A stretch of 64,000 bases of DNA from Buttiauxella gaviniae (GCF_040786275.1 NZ_JBFMVT010000002.1:2232001-2296000), one strand, 5' to 3'; shown: positions 8,227-17,550, numbered from the stretch's first letter. Notes: generated by a model not told the origin, from the sequence alone. Made by a program: numbers and translations.

Positions 8227-9873
8227 ATGGAAATCTTCTTTACCATTCTCATCATGACCCTTGTGGTTTCGCTTTCTGGTGTGGCAACGCGCATGCTGCC
8301 TTTCCAGATCCCGCTCCCGTTAATGCAAATCGCCATCGGCGCGTTACTCGCCTGGCCGCACTTTGGTTTGCATGTCGATTTCAATCCGGAACTGTTCCTC
8401 GTGCTGTTTATTCCGCCGTTGCTGTTTGCGGATGGCTGGAAAACGCCGACTCACGAATTTCTGAACCACGGGCGAGAAATCATCGGCCTGGCGCTGGTGC
8501 TGGTGCTGGTCACCGTCGTGGGGATTGGCTTCCTGATTTACTACCTGGTGCCGGGCATTCCGCTGATTCCGGCGTTTGCGCTGGCGGCGGTACTCTCCCC
8601 AACGGATGCCGTGGCGCTTTCCGGTATTGTCGGCGAAGGGCGCATTCCTAAGAAAATCATGGGGATTTTGCAGGGCGAGGCGCTGATGAACGACGCCTCC
8701 GGCCTGGTATCGCTAAAAATGGCGGTTGCGGTCGCCGTTGGCACGATGGTATTTACCGTCGGCGGCGCGACCGTTGAGTTCTTCAAAGTGGCGATTGGCG
8801 GCCTGCTGGCGGGGATTGCCGTGAGCTGGTTGTACGGTAAATCGCTGCGCCTGATGAGCCGCTGGAGCGGCGATGAACCCGCAACGCAAATCCTGCTGCT
8901 GCTGCTTCTGCCGTTCGCCTCTTACCTGATTGCCGAACACATCGGCGTTTCCGGCATTCTGGCGGCGGTTGCTGCGGGGATGACCATCACCCGCTCCGGC
9001 GTGTTGCGCAGTGCACCGTTGGCGATGCGTCTGCGGGCAAACAGCGTCTGGGCGATGCTCGAATTTGTGTTTAACGGCATGGTCTTTTTGCTGTTGGGTC
9101 TGCAACTGCCGGGCATTCTCGAAACCTCCGTCGCGGCGGCCAATGCCGATCCCAACGTTGAACTGTGGATGCTGTTCCTCGATGTTGGGCTTATCTATTT
9201 TGCCCTGATTGGCGTACGATTCCTATGGCTGTGGTCGATGAAACGCATCAGTTTGCGCTTTATGACAAAGCGCCCGCTGGAGTTTGGCAGCTACACCACG
9301 CGTGAGTTGGGCATCGCATCGTTTGCCGGTGTGCGCGGGGCAATCACTCTCGCCGGTGTGCTTTCTATTCCGCTGTTTTTGGGGGACGGAACGCCATTTC
9401 CGGCGCGTTATGAGCTTATCTTCCTGTCGGCCGGCGTGATTCTGTTCTCGCTGTTTGCCGGGGTAATTATGCTGCCCATTTTGCTGCGTAACGTTGAAGT
9501 GCCGGACAAATCCATGGCGCGCCAAGAAGAGCGCATCGCCCGCGCCGCAACGGCAGAAGTGGCGATTGTCGCGATTCAAAAAATGGAAGAGCGGCTGCAT
9601 GCTGACGTGGATGAAAACATCGACGACCAACTGCTAAAAGAGGTCAGTTCGCGCGTTATCGGGAATTTGCGCCGCAGAGCGGACGGGCGCAATGACGTAG
9701 AGAGCAGCGAGCTTGAAGAAAACCTTGAGCGCCGCTTCCGTCTGGCAGCCCTGCGTTCCGAGCGAGCAGAGCTGTACCATTTGCGTGCCACGCAGAAAAT
9801 CAGCAATGAAACGTTGATGAAGCTGCTGCACGATCTCGATTTGCTTGAAGCGTTGCTCATCGAACAGCATTAA
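8227..9873 (+). CDS. yjcE: Sodium/proton antiporter YjcE (CPA1 family)
   Basis: The 548-residue protein has about 12 membrane segments in residues 1-400 and a charged cytoplasmic tail of about 130 residues. CPA1 signatures are present: LVLFIPPLLFADGW, ALAAVLSPTDAVALSGI, and the ND motif in EALMNDASGLVSLKMA that carries the transport-site Asp. E. coli YjcE is of near-identical length. It is predicted to exchange Na+ or K+ for H+ at the inner membrane; ion preference is not settled by sequence. AAGGAAAGC precedes the ATG. In E. coli it is followed by yjcF and actP; here accessory genes intervene. Confidence 0.93.
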   Translation: MEIFFTILIMTLVVSLSGVATRMLPFQIPLPLMQIAIGALLAWPHFGLHVDFNPELFLVLFIPPLLFADGWKTPTHEFLNHGREIIGLALVLVLVTVVGIGFLIYYLVPGIPLIPAFALAAVLSPTDAVALSGIVGEGRIPKKIMGILQGEALMNDASGLVSLKMAVAVAVGTMVFTVGGATVEFFKVAIGGLLAGIAVSWLYGKSLRLMSRWSGDEPATQILLLLLLPFASYLIAEHIGVSGILAAVAAGMTITRSGVLRSAPLAMRLRANSVWAMLEFVFNGMVFLLLGLQLPGILETSVAAANADPNVELWMLFLDVGLIYFALIGVRFLWLWSMKRISLRFMTKRPLEFGSYTTRELGIASFAGVRGAITLAGVLSIPLFLGDGTPFPARYELIFLSAGVILFSLFAGVIMLPILLRNVEVPDKSMARQEERIARAATAEVAIVAIQKMEERLHADVDENIDDQLLKEVSSRVIGNLRRRADGRNDVESSELEENLERRFRLAALRSERAELYHLRATQKISNETLMKLLHDLDLLEALLIEQH

Positions 9874-9875
9874 AT

Positions 9876-10769
9876 TTATTGGCCGGGTAACACCGGCCAA
9901 AACTCCTTACAACACGCAATCCACGCCTGCGCACTGTGCGAAATATAAACCCCTTCACGCCAAATCATCGAAAGCTGCCAGGTTAAATCGCTATTTAACG
10001 GCAGCCACATCAGCGTGTTTTTATCTAACTTCTGGCAGATAATCTCCGGCAGAATCGCAATCCCCACGCCCGCCTGCACCATCGCCGCCAGGAAATCCCA
10101 CTGCCCGCTGCGCACCGCAATTCGCGGTGTAAACCCATGCTCGTGAAACATCTGAATAAGCTGACGACTTAACGCGAAATCTTCGTTGTAGATAAGCAGC
10201 GGGTGAGCGGCAAGCTCGCCGGGATTGATGCTTTCGCGTGTCGTCCACGGGCCGGAGCGGGGCACCAGAACGCATAAGGGATTGTGGAGCAGCGGCATCG
10301 TAGAAAAAGCGTGTTCATCTTCCACCTGCAATGCCGTCATGGCTAAATCCAGCTCGCCGTTGAGCACCGCCTGTTGCACCGTTAACCCGCCAAATTCGGA
10401 AATCTTCAGTTCAACGCCCGGATAGCGCTGGCGATAAAGGCTAATCGGCCCGGCCATCATCATGCCGACCATCGGCGGAATGCCGAGGCGAAGCACGCCT
10501 TTGTTGAGATGGTTAATGTCGCCCAGTTCGGCTTCCAGTTGGCTAAACTCGGCCAAAATCGCCAGACCGCGCTGATAAACCACTTCGCCGGTATCCGTCA
10601 GCAGCAGCTTGCGGCCGTCGCGAATCAGCAGCGTGCAGCCGAGTTCGTCTTCCAGGTTGCGCAGCATCTTGCTGATGGTCGGCTGAGTCACGAACATCTT
10701 CTGGGCAGCGCGAGTAAAACTTTGCTGGCGAACCACTTCAACAAAATAACGCAGCGTCCTGATGTCCAT
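9876..10769 (-). CDS. LysR-family regulator next to cidAB-like genes
   Basis: The 297-residue protein has an N-terminal LysR winged helix (MDIRTLRYFVEVVRQQSFTRAAQKMFVTQPTISKML) and a periplasmic-binding-protein-like effector domain (about 90-297). It is transcribed away from the cidA/cidB-like pair, and a LysR-type operator lies between them. This matches the CidR arrangement, in which a LysR protein senses acetate or pyruvate overflow and switches on the holin-like genes. The role here is inferred from context. The stop codon is 2 bp from that of yjcE, so the two genes converge. Confidence 0.88.
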   Translation of the reverse strand: MDIRTLRYFVEVVRQQSFTRAAQKMFVTQPTISKMLRNLEDELGCTLLIRDGRKLLLTDTGEVVYQRGLAILAEFSQLEAELGDINHLNKGVLRLGIPPMVGMMMAGPISLYRQRYPGVELKISEFGGLTVQQAVLNGELDLAMTALQVEDEHAFSTMPLLHNPLCVLVPRSGPWTTRESINPGELAAHPLLIYNEDFALSRQLIQMFHEHGFTPRIAVRSGQWDFLAAMVQAGVGIAILPEIICQKLDKNTLMWLPLNSDLTWQLSMIWREGVYISHSAQAWIACCKEFWPVLPGQ

Positions 10770-10805
10770 AACTATTCCCGTTGACTATACCTCTGATGAT
10801 TTTAA

Positions 10806-10823
10806 TTCATTTCAATCAATGAA
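10806..10823. promoter_or_regulatory. LysR-type operator and cidA promoter
   Basis: TTCATTTCAATCAATGAA is an inverted repeat (TTCATT-N6-AATGAA) lying midway between the divergent genes. A consensus -10 TATAAT (10834-10839) pointing toward cidA follows. Placed 17 bp upstream, the -35 (TTCAAT, 10811-10816) falls within the repeat, as expected for LysR activation. Confidence 0.6.
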
Positions 10824-10871
10824 GTGAGCTAACTATAATCGCTACCTCACATTTTCAGGAGTGCCGCTCTC

Positions 10872-11297
10872 ATGGCCGTGGCGTTACGTCGTTTTACGCC
10901 TGTTGTTTTCCGCCGCATTCAGGTGCCGCTGCAAGTTGCGCTCTATGCGGGGTTGTTTGTGTTTGCCGAGCAACTGGTGGATTGGCTACATCTGCCGCTG
11001 CCTGCAAACCTTGTAGGAATGCTGCTACTGCTGGCGCTGATCGTCTGCCGAGTGGTGCCGTTGAACTGGGTTCGCGCCGGTTCTCGCTGGTTGCTGGCTG
11101 AGATGCTACTGTTTTTTGTGCCTGCCGTGGTGGCGGTGGTGAATTACGCCGAACTGCTGATGGTCGACGGCTGGCGCATCTTCCTGGTGATCGCCATCAG
11201 TACCCTGCTGGTGCTCAGCACAACCGCGCTGGTGGTCGATAAAGTTTACCGCTTTGAGTTAGCGCGTGAAGCCCGCAGGCAGGCGCGTCATGACTAA
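10872..11297 (+). CDS. CidA/LrgA-type holin-like membrane protein
   Basis: The 141-residue protein has four hydrophobic segments: about 18-34, 42-60, 72-95 and 102-122. The conserved LPLPANLVGMLLLLALI marks the CidA/LrgA (YohJ) family. These proteins pair with CidB/LrgB partners and affect murein hydrolase activity and cell death, or act in pyruvate/3-carbon metabolite export as shown for LrgAB. AGGAG lies 10 nt before the ATG. It overlaps the next gene by 8 bp, indicating translational coupling. Confidence 0.87.
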   Translation: MAVALRRFTPVVFRRIQVPLQVALYAGLFVFAEQLVDWLHLPLPANLVGMLLLLALIVCRVVPLNWVRAGSRWLLAEMLLFFVPAVVAVVNYAELLMVDGWRIFLVIAISTLLVLSTTALVVDKVYRFELAREARRQARHD

Positions 11298-11979
11298 TTT
11301 CCAGTTAAGTCTCCTGTGCCTTGGGATCACCCTCGGGCTCTATTTTGCCAATAAAAAGCTCTATCGCCGCTTTCGTAAATTGCCGTTAATGCCGCTGGTA
11401 TTAACGCCCTTGCTGCTGGTGGTGATGCTGATTTTGGGCCACATCTCCTATCAGAATTATATGGGCGAAGCGCACTGGTTACTTTGGCTGCTCGGCCCGG
11501 CGACCATTGCGTTTGCGGTGCCGGTGTATGACAACCTGAACGTGATTAAGCGCCACTGGATGTCGCTCTCCGCGGGCGTCATTACCGCTACGGTAGTTGC
11601 GGTGACCAGCTCGGTTTGGCTTGCGCGGTTCTTCACTTTATCGGACGAAATTCAGCGTAGCCTGGCGGTGCGTTCCATCACCACGCCCTTCGCGTTGGCG
11701 GCGGCAAAACCCCTCGGCGGGCAGCCAGAGCTGGTGGCGCTTTTCGTGGTAGTGACCGGTGTATTCGGCATGGCGGTGGGGGATGTGCTGTTCTTGCGCC
11801 TCGCGATTCGCGAAGGAATGGCAAAAGGTGCTGGGTTTGGTGCCGCTTCCCACGGTGCAGGCACCGCACGTTCCTACGAGCTGGGCCCGCAGGAAGGTGT
11901 GGTCGCAAGCCTGGTGATGATGTTTTCCGGCGTGGTCACGGTGCTGCTGGCTCCGTTGGTTCGCTGGGTGATGTTTTGA
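11290..11979 (+). CDS. CidB/LrgB-type membrane protein
   Basis: The 229-residue protein from the ATG at 11290 has about six membrane segments and the LrgB family core: SVTTPFALAAAKPLGG-like RSITTPFALAAAKPLGGQ, then GAASHGAGTARSYELGPQEG. It is the partner of the preceding CidA-like protein (E. coli counterparts YohJ/YohK). An in-frame ATG at 11266 would overlap cidA more deeply and is less likely. REP repeats follow. Confidence 0.87.
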   Translation: MTNFQLSLLCLGITLGLYFANKKLYRRFRKLPLMPLVLTPLLLVVMLILGHISYQNYMGEAHWLLWLLGPATIAFAVPVYDNLNVIKRHWMSLSAGVITATVVAVTSSVWLARFFTLSDEIQRSLAVRSITTPFALAAAKPLGGQPELVALFVVVTGVFGMAVGDVLFLRLAIREGMAKGAGFGAASHGAGTARSYELGPQEGVVASLVMMFSGVVTVLLAPLVRWVMF

Positions 11980-11985
11980 TTTAAT

Positions 11986-12058
11986 GGTGGATGTCGCTGC
12001 GCTAATCCCCCCTACAAAACCCGAGACGTAGGTCGGGTAAGCGTAGCGCCACCCGACA
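11986..12058. repeat. REP pair at the 3' junction of the cidB-like and oxidoreductase genes
   Basis: GGTGGATGTCGCTGCGCTAA with CCCCCCTAC is followed, inverted, by GTAGGTCGGGTAAGCGTAGC with GCCACCCGACA. The pair fills the gap between two convergent genes, where a bidirectional mRNA-end function is plausible. Confidence 0.85.
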
Positions 12059-12061
12059 AAA

Positions 12062-13357
12062 TCACTTCTTCAACCGAGAAACCAACTCAAACTCTTTAAA
12101 CCAAACCGGGCGCTGCTGCTGCATCGAAATATTCCCGGCGATTCCGGTAAGAATCGACATCGCTCCGGCGCGGTGATCGGCGGCGCGTTTTAACGGGTCG
12201 TTACCCGGTTCGCCAAACAGATCCGCAAGCATTGCGTTATCGCCCCCGCCGTGGCCGCCTGCGCCAATGCTGAAATCCGCTTTGTAAGGTGCGGCAAACA
12301 TCGGGAACACGGTAATATCGCAACTTTCCAGGCTGCCTTCGTTTTCACGCTCTCCACCGGCATTCACATACGACATCTCCACCAGTTTCATCTCCAGCCG
12401 CCCACGGCTGCCGTTGAACACCACGTTCAACCCTTCCCACGGCAAATAGGCGTTCAGTGAATAGGTCATCTGCACCTGGTTCTGGTATTTCACCAGCACC
12501 GAAAGCGTGTCTTCAATAGTGATTCCGTCGCTGAAAACGCTCTGGTCGCGGTAATAGTTATCTTCGTGTTCGGCATCCAGATACAACGCTTTGAGCTGGG
12601 CGTTCTCTTGCATATGCAGCGCAAACGGATCGTCTTTGGCGGCCTGATAGCCATGAACACGAGGGTAAAATTGCGAGACACCCCGCTTTTCGGCGTTTTC
12701 TTTACCGTAAAAACGCAGGCCGCCTTCCGCATACACGCGTTCCGGATAACTCCCCAGCCAGAAATTCATCAGGTCAAAATGGTGGGTGGATTTATGCACC
12801 AACAGGCCGCCGCTGTTGCGTTTTTCGCGGTGCCAGCGGCGGAAATAATCCGCGCCGTGCTCGGTATTCAGCAGCCATTCGAAATGCACCGAGAACACCT
12901 CGCCGATGGTTTCATTCATCAGCAATTCGCGGATTTTGCTGTGGTGCGGCGCGTAGCGGTAATTGAACGCGACACGCACCTGGCGGCCCGTCTCTTCAAT
13001 GGCATCGAGAATGCGTAAAGCACGTTGTTCGTCGATGGTCATCGGCTTTTCGGTAATCACATCGCAACCGGCGTGCAGCGCCCGCACAATATAATCGTCG
13101 TGGGTGCGGTCCATGGTGGTGACGATAACAATATCCGGGCGCGTTTCGCGGATCATCGTTTCGAAATCAGCCGCTTTCCAGGTGGAGGCGAGCGGGGCTC
13201 CCGCATTGCTCAATAATTTATTGGCGTAATTCATGCGCGTCTGGTTGGTATCGCAAAATGCGACCATCTGCGCATTGTCTTTCCATTTCCCGCTGATGGC
13301 CTCGATATATAATCCGGCACGGCCACCGGTGCCCACTAGTGCATATTTTTTCATCAT
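12062..13357 (-). CDS. Gfo/Idh/MocA-family oxidoreductase
   Basis: The 431-residue protein has an N-terminal Rossmann NAD(P) fold (KYALVGTGGRAGLYIEAI) and the family motif ITEKPMTIDE near residue 100, with the conserved Lys of EKP. A C-terminal α/β substrate domain follows (RWHREKRNSGGLLVHKSTHHFDLMN, holding the usual His/Asp pair). Such enzymes oxidise or reduce sugars, inositols or glycosides. Two start codons are adjacent; the second ATG (13354) is better spaced from GAGGA. It is divergent from an unassigned protein that may be a glycosidase, suggesting a shared carbohydrate substrate. The substrate is unknown. Confidence 0.88.
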   Translation of the reverse strand: MMKKYALVGTGGRAGLYIEAISGKWKDNAQMVAFCDTNQTRMNYANKLLSNAGAPLASTWKAADFETMIRETRPDIVIVTTMDRTHDDYIVRALHAGCDVITEKPMTIDEQRALRILDAIEETGRQVRVAFNYRYAPHHSKIRELLMNETIGEVFSVHFEWLLNTEHGADYFRRWHREKRNSGGLLVHKSTHHFDLMNFWLGSYPERVYAEGGLRFYGKENAEKRGVSQFYPRVHGYQAAKDDPFALHMQENAQLKALYLDAEHEDNYYRDQSVFSDGITIEDTLSVLVKYQNQVQMTYSLNAYLPWEGLNVVFNGSRGRLEMKLVEMSYVNAGGERENEGSLESCDITVFPMFAAPYKADFSIGAGGHGGGDNAMLADLFGEPGNDPLKRAADHRAGAMSILTGIAGNISMQQQRPVWFKEFELVSRLKK

Positions 13358-13413
13358 GTCCTCAAGTGTGAACTCATGGTATTTTTAGAAAATCGTTATT
13401 ATTGGCGCAGCGT

Positions 13414-14970
13414 ATGAAACTGGTTCCGCATCAATTAATGGAGTTAAACAGCCCGTTTATTTGGCACTGGCCGTGGTTTATTTCCTGTGTCGCTGCCGCT
13501 AAAAAACACGGATTTACCGGCATTATTCTTCACCAGCAGGAATTACTTTCGTTACTCGCCACGCCGTCACCGCTCAGTTACCGTCATGACGTTGAAAATC
13601 TTATTCACCAACAAAAAAATGCCCTGCAATATTTAAAAAAGGTCAGCCTTTATTTGCAGGAAAATAACCTCAGCTTCTGGCTACAAGGCGAAGCGGCCCC
13701 GACCGATGACATCATCCGGCGTAAATTTCCCGAGTTTTCTTTTGATGAGCGCAGCACGCCCAATTTCTGGAAACAGTTTTATTCGTCGATATTGTCCCCA
13801 TTGCTGCCGGTATTACCGTACCTCGGCGGGCTGATATTAAGCCTGACGACGCCGCAATTTCAGACCGACGGCTGGCAGCAAAGCCTGCACCACGTCTGGA
13901 GCCTGTTACGCGCCCAGGGTAAAAAACTGGTGCTGCGCGATTTCATTGATACCAGTTGGCCGCGCCAGCAGCTTTCCCGCGTGTTATCGGGACTGCCGGA
14001 GGATGTGCGGGCGTCCATCAAAGCCACGGAGCTGGATTACCATCCCGGCTTTGCCAATCACCCCAACATTGTCTCGCTCACTGGCCATAAAAAATGGATC
14101 GAATACGATCTCTGGGGGACCGGCTACGGCTGGACGATCCTGCCGTGTTATCTGGCCGATGAAATCCAGGGGCGCCTCAGTTGGGCGACAAGCCTTGCCG
14201 ACCACAATATCGAAACGATTACCTCGCGCGTTTCGTGGCAGTGGCTGCCGGATGGCCTGGCGATGGACTCCGCCAACGCCATCAATTTAATCGGCCTGAA
14301 TGCCGCGAATAACACCGCGCCTTCTTCGGTTATTGATGGCTGGATTGAGCAGCAAAACCTCGGCTTTCGCAGCAAATCAGATCGCCAACGTTTTAGCGCT
14401 TTGTATGCCTCCAGCTACGACTGGCTGTGCAAAACGCCGAATCTTTTAGGGCGGCGAATGCACTACCAAAGCCAAATCCCGGAAAGCTACGCCCAGGCCC
14501 AACAACTGCTGCACACGGACATTCGCAGCGCCAACTGGGCGCAGGCGTTTCAACCGCTCTTTCCAACTGACGATCCTGCACTCGGTGCCGAACAGCGCCA
14601 GCTTATCGGGCTTGAAAAAGAGAGTGCCCACTTCATTGCCACCGCAGCGTTGCAACAGCTCCGCGAACTGCGCATCACCTGCCACAATGAAACTCTTGAG
14701 CGCCTCGAAGCCGCATGGCGCAACGCTGAAATCTACGGCCAACTGTTCTCGCAAGTCGCTTTTGCGGTAAGCGACCTGCAAATGGCCGAACACTATGGCG
14801 ATGCCGCGCAGGTGGCGAAAACCGCCGCTCAACATCGCGAAACACTGCTGCGCTTTGCCGATACGCTTGAGCGTTGGGCTGATTCGCCGCCGCCTGGCAG
14901 CCCGAACTATGTCTCTGTGCTGTTGAGCGCCGAACGTTTACGCGGGTTTGCCTCAAGCCTGCTGAGATAA
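13414..14970 (+). CDS. Uncharacterised protein, possible TIM-barrel glycoside hydrolase
   Basis: The protein is 518 residues from the ATG at 13414 (MKLVPHQLMEL); an upstream TTG at 13402 is an alternative. No signal peptide is visible. The segments FTGIILHQQ, LGGLILSLTTPQF, GKKLVLRDFI, WIEYDLWGTGYGWTILPCYL, and NIETITSRVSWQW recur at spacings typical of β-strands in a TIM barrel. They resemble family-67-like or related uncharacterised glycosidases from memory only. The C-terminal 170 residues are helical. It is divergent from the oxidoreductase, with a gap of 57 bp. I do not recognise a named gene; the enzyme assignment is an inference. Confidence 0.6.
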   Translation: MKLVPHQLMELNSPFIWHWPWFISCVAAAKKHGFTGIILHQQELLSLLATPSPLSYRHDVENLIHQQKNALQYLKKVSLYLQENNLSFWLQGEAAPTDDIIRRKFPEFSFDERSTPNFWKQFYSSILSPLLPVLPYLGGLILSLTTPQFQTDGWQQSLHHVWSLLRAQGKKLVLRDFIDTSWPRQQLSRVLSGLPEDVRASIKATELDYHPGFANHPNIVSLTGHKKWIEYDLWGTGYGWTILPCYLADEIQGRLSWATSLADHNIETITSRVSWQWLPDGLAMDSANAINLIGLNAANNTAPSSVIDGWIEQQNLGFRSKSDRQRFSALYASSYDWLCKTPNLLGRRMHYQSQIPESYAQAQQLLHTDIRSANWAQAFQPLFPTDDPALGAEQRQLIGLEKESAHFIATAALQQLRELRITCHNETLERLEAAWRNAEIYGQLFSQVAFAVSDLQMAEHYGDAAQVAKTAAQHRETLLRFADTLERWADSPPPGSPNYVSVLLSAERLRGFASSLLR

Positions 14971-15277
14971 TCATAAGAAGGCGGAGCGTGGTTGTCGTGC
15001 TGGCGTGGGTGAGTAAAACGGCGCGAAACCCAACAATGCTAAAACTCGCGATCGCGCTCGCAGAATGGCGAAATTCTCTGTGATTCTCGTCACGTAGCGT
15101 GGGCAAAAAATTGTGAAGGGCGGCGTGTGGCCAGGGGAAAAGTGCGAGGTTGAACGGATGAGTAAAACGTATCGCATGAATAAACTACGCTCAAATCCTG
15201 AAATTTGAGCGTAGTTTATGGCGATCACTAAACCCAGAATTCCCCGGCTCTCCTGAGCCGGGAAAAGTTAAAACTAA
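14971..15277. other. Gene-free gap with a 17-bp perfect hairpin
   Basis: About 300 bp separate the possible glycosidase from the convergent actP, with no credible coding frame. The main structure is at 15180-15219: a 17-bp perfect inverted repeat around the 6-nt loop CCTGAA, suited to a bidirectional terminator. A second hairpin, CCCGGCTC/GAGCCGGG at 15243-15262, lies just past the actP stop. The rest, 14971-15179, shows nothing I can assign. Confidence 0.6.
15180..15219. terminator. Strong hairpin, probable bidirectional terminator
   Basis: Arms 15180-15196 and 15203-15219 are perfectly complementary (17 bp: ATAAACTACGCTCAAAT and its complement). The terminal TTTAT/ATAAA tracts are short, so termination is inferred from stem strength and from its position between convergent genes. 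Confidence 0.55.
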
Positions 15278-16936
15278 TCAGTGAGCGCGACCCTGCTCAA
15301 TACCAATCCCGGTCTGAGAGCGGATAAACTGAGCGCGGAATTTCTCGCGTTCCAGGTTACCTTCCGGGCTGTTATCGGTGATTGAGAATACCCAGATCCC
15401 CACGAACGCCACCAGAATTGAGAACAGCGCCGGGTATTCGTACGGGAAGATCGCCGTTGCGTGGCCCAGCACCTGCACCCAAACCGTTGGGCCGAGGATC
15501 ATCAGGATCACCGCGGTTAACAGACCCAGCCAGCCGCCGACCATTGCGCCGCGCGTGGTCAGTTTCGACCAGTACATGGAAAGCAGGATAATGGGGAAGT
15601 TACAGCTCGCCGCAATTGAGAACGCGAGCCCTACCATGAAGGCGATGTTTTGTTTTTCGAACAAAATCCCCAGCCCGATAGCCACCACACCCAGTATCAC
15701 CACCGTAATTTTCGAGACTTTCAGCTCATCACGTTCAGACGCCCCTTTGCGGAACACGTTGGCGTAGAGATCGTGCGAAACCGCAGAGGCCCCCGCCAGC
15801 GTCAGACCCGCAACCACCGCCAGAATCGTCGCGAAGGCTACCGCTGAGATGAAGCCCAGGAACAGGCTGCCACCCACGGCGTCTGCCAGGTGAACCGCCG
15901 CCATATTATTCCCACCGATCAACGCACCAGCCGCATCTTTAAAGGCCGGGTTTGCACCCACCAACATGATGGCGCCAAAGCCGATGATAAAGGTCAGGAT
16001 GTAGAAGTAGCCCATGAAGCCGGTGGCATACAGCACGCTTTTACGCGCTTCTTTGGCGTCGCTGACGGTGAAGAAACGCATCAGAATATGCGGCAAACCT
16101 GCGGTACCAAACATCAAACCTAATCCCAGCGATAGCGCTGAAATCGGGTCTTTCACCAGGCCGCCAGGGCTCATGATCGCCACGCCTTTCGGGTGGACTG
16201 CAATCGCTTCGGCGAACAGGTTATTGAAGCTGAAGCCCACGTGTTTCATCACCATAAAGGCCATGAAACTTGCGCCGAACAGCAGCAATACCGCTTTGAT
16301 GATTTGTACCCAGGTGGTTGCCAGCATGCCGCCGAACAGCACGTACATCACCATCAATACGCCAACCAGCACCACCGCAACGTGGTAGTTCAGGCCGAAC
16401 AGCAGTTCGATAAGTTTACCTGCGCCCACCATCTGGGCAATCAGGTAAAGCGCAACCACCACGAGAGAACCGCAGGCCGACAGAATACGGATTGGCCCTT
16501 GTTTCAGGCGATATGAGGCCACGTCGGCAAAGGTATATTTGCCCAGGTTGCGCAGGCGTTCCGCAATCAGGAACAGGATAATCGGCCAGCCGACCAAAAA
16601 GCCCAGCGAGTAAATCAGGCCGTCGTAGCCGGAGGTAAACACCAGCGCAGAAATGCCGAGGAACGATGCGGCAGACATATAGTCGCCCGCAATCGCCAGG
16701 CCATTCTGGAAGCCGGTGATATTGCCGCCTGCGGTGTAGTAATCGCTACGCGTGCGGGTTCTTTTGGATGCCCAATAAGTGATACCCAGCGTAAAGGCGA
16801 CGAATACCACGAACATAATAATCGCCTGCCAGTTGGTGGGCTGGCGCTGAACCGCTCCTGTAATCGCATCGGCGGCAAATGCGGATGCTGGCAGGCTGAC
16901 GAGCGGTGCGGCGATAAGGCCGAGAAGACGTTTCAT
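15278..16936 (-). CDS. actP: Acetate/glycolate symporter ActP
   Basis: The 552-residue sodium:solute symporter family protein has a signal-like N-terminus ([21 protein letters not shown]) and about 13 membrane segments. Typical motifs are [39 protein letters not shown] near residue 60 and [17 protein letters not shown]. ActP imports acetate and glycolate (and tellurite). Its start overlaps the yjcH stop by 4 bp (ATGA), so the two are coupled. It is the last gene of acs–yjcH–actP. Confidence 0.97.
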   Translation of the reverse strand: MKRLLGLIAAPLVSLPASAFAADAITGAVQRQPTNWQAIIMFVVFVAFTLGITYWASKRTRTRSDYYTAGGNITGFQNGLAIAGDYMSAASFLGISALVFTSGYDGLIYSLGFLVGWPIILFLIAERLRNLGKYTFADVASYRLKQGPIRILSACGSLVVVALYLIAQMVGAGKLIELLFGLNYHVAVVLVGVLMVMYVLFGGMLATTWVQIIKAVLLLFGASFMAFMVMKHVGFSFNNLFAEAIAVHPKGVAIMSPGGLVKDPISALSLGLGLMFGTAGLPHILMRFFTVSDAKEARKSVLYATGFMGYFYILTFIIGFGAIMLVGANPAFKDAAGALIGGNNMAAVHLADAVGGSLFLGFISAVAFATILAVVAGLTLAGASAVSHDLYANVFRKGASERDELKVSKITVVILGVVAIGLGILFEKQNIAFMVGLAFSIAASCNFPIILLSMYWSKLTTRGAMVGGWLGLLTAVILMILGPTVWVQVLGHATAIFPYEYPALFSILVAFVGIWVFSITDNSPEGNLEREKFRAQFIRSQTGIGIEQGRAH

Positions 16937-17250
16937 AATACCTTCACCTCGCGCACCACTGCGTTATTGAGACGATCAAACTCGCCGTTTGCCCGCCAGA
17001 CGTAAACGCCCGTCAGGAAGAAGGAGATCAAAATGACCCCGACCCCAATTGGGATCCCCCGCGTTACGGTCGTGCCTGCATGTAGAGGCGTGCCCAGCCA
17101 GCCGGGCGCGAATGCAATCAGCAAAATAAAGCTGACGTAGATCACCAGCACGATGAGAGACAAAATGGTGGCAAACCGTTGCCGTTTTTCGACTAACTCC
17201 CTGAATTGCGCACTGTCTTCTATCCGCTGATAAATGTTGGAATCATTCAT
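16933..17250 (-). CDS. yjcH: Small inner-membrane protein YjcH (DUF485)
   Basis: The protein is 105 residues from the ATG at 17248-17250: [20 protein letters not shown], then two membrane segments (about 24-46 and 60-82) and an amphipathic tail. This is the DUF485 family member always found beside actP, about the size of E. coli YjcH. A longer frame reaching 17373 would run into an ERIC element and is rejected. Function is unknown; co-translation with actP suggests that it assists the symporter. Confidence 0.93.
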   Translation of the reverse strand: MNDSNIYQRIEDSAQFRELVEKRQRFATILSLIVLVIYVSFILLIAFAPGWLGTPLHAGTTVTRGIPIGVGVILISFFLTGVYVWRANGEFDRLNNAVVREVKVL

Positions 17251-17263
17251 CACAGAGTCTCCA

Positions 17264-17394
17264 GAGGATTCCCTTCGTCTTTTGCGCCGCACGGGTGTTG
17301 GCTGCATTCGCGTACCCCAGTCACTTACTTGTGTAAGCTCCTGGGGATTTGCTCGTTTGCCGCCTTCCTGCAACGCAAAATCCTTTGGGAATTA
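17264..17394. repeat. ERIC element between acs and yjcH
   Basis: The core CCCCAGTCACTTACTTGTGTAAGCTCCTGGGG (17315-17346) is the ERIC palindrome, flanked by TTGGCTGCATTCGCG and TTGCCGCCTTCCTGCAACG. The ends are degenerate. It is inserted inside the acs–yjcH–actP operon, 14 nt upstream of the yjcH start, so it is transcribed and can fold in the polycistronic mRNA. Confidence 0.82.
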
Positions 17395-17439
17395 GGGTTA
17401 GGTTGGGTTTTTATAATTGCCTCTCACCGACAGAAACGG

Positions 17440-17519
17440 CGTAGGGGGGATAAGCGAAGCGCCATCCACCTTAGAGGAACGTCTCACTGGCGGATGGCGT
17501 TGCACTTATCCGCCCTACA
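17440..17519. repeat. REP pair downstream of acs
   Basis: GTAGGGGGGATAAGCGAAGC with GCCATCCACC is followed by the inverted unit GGCGGATGGCGTTGCACTTA with TCCGCCCTAC. It lies in the acs–yjcH gap beside the ERIC, so the two repeats fill most of a ~300-bp interruption of the operon. Confidence 0.82.
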
Positions 17520-17550
17520 TCTGGAGATGAGAGGGCGGGGTCAAGAATGG

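Noticed and set aside
16933-17373. YjcH extended to 146 residues
   Set aside because: The extra 41 codons read through an ERIC element; the ATG at 17250 gives the conserved family start and length.
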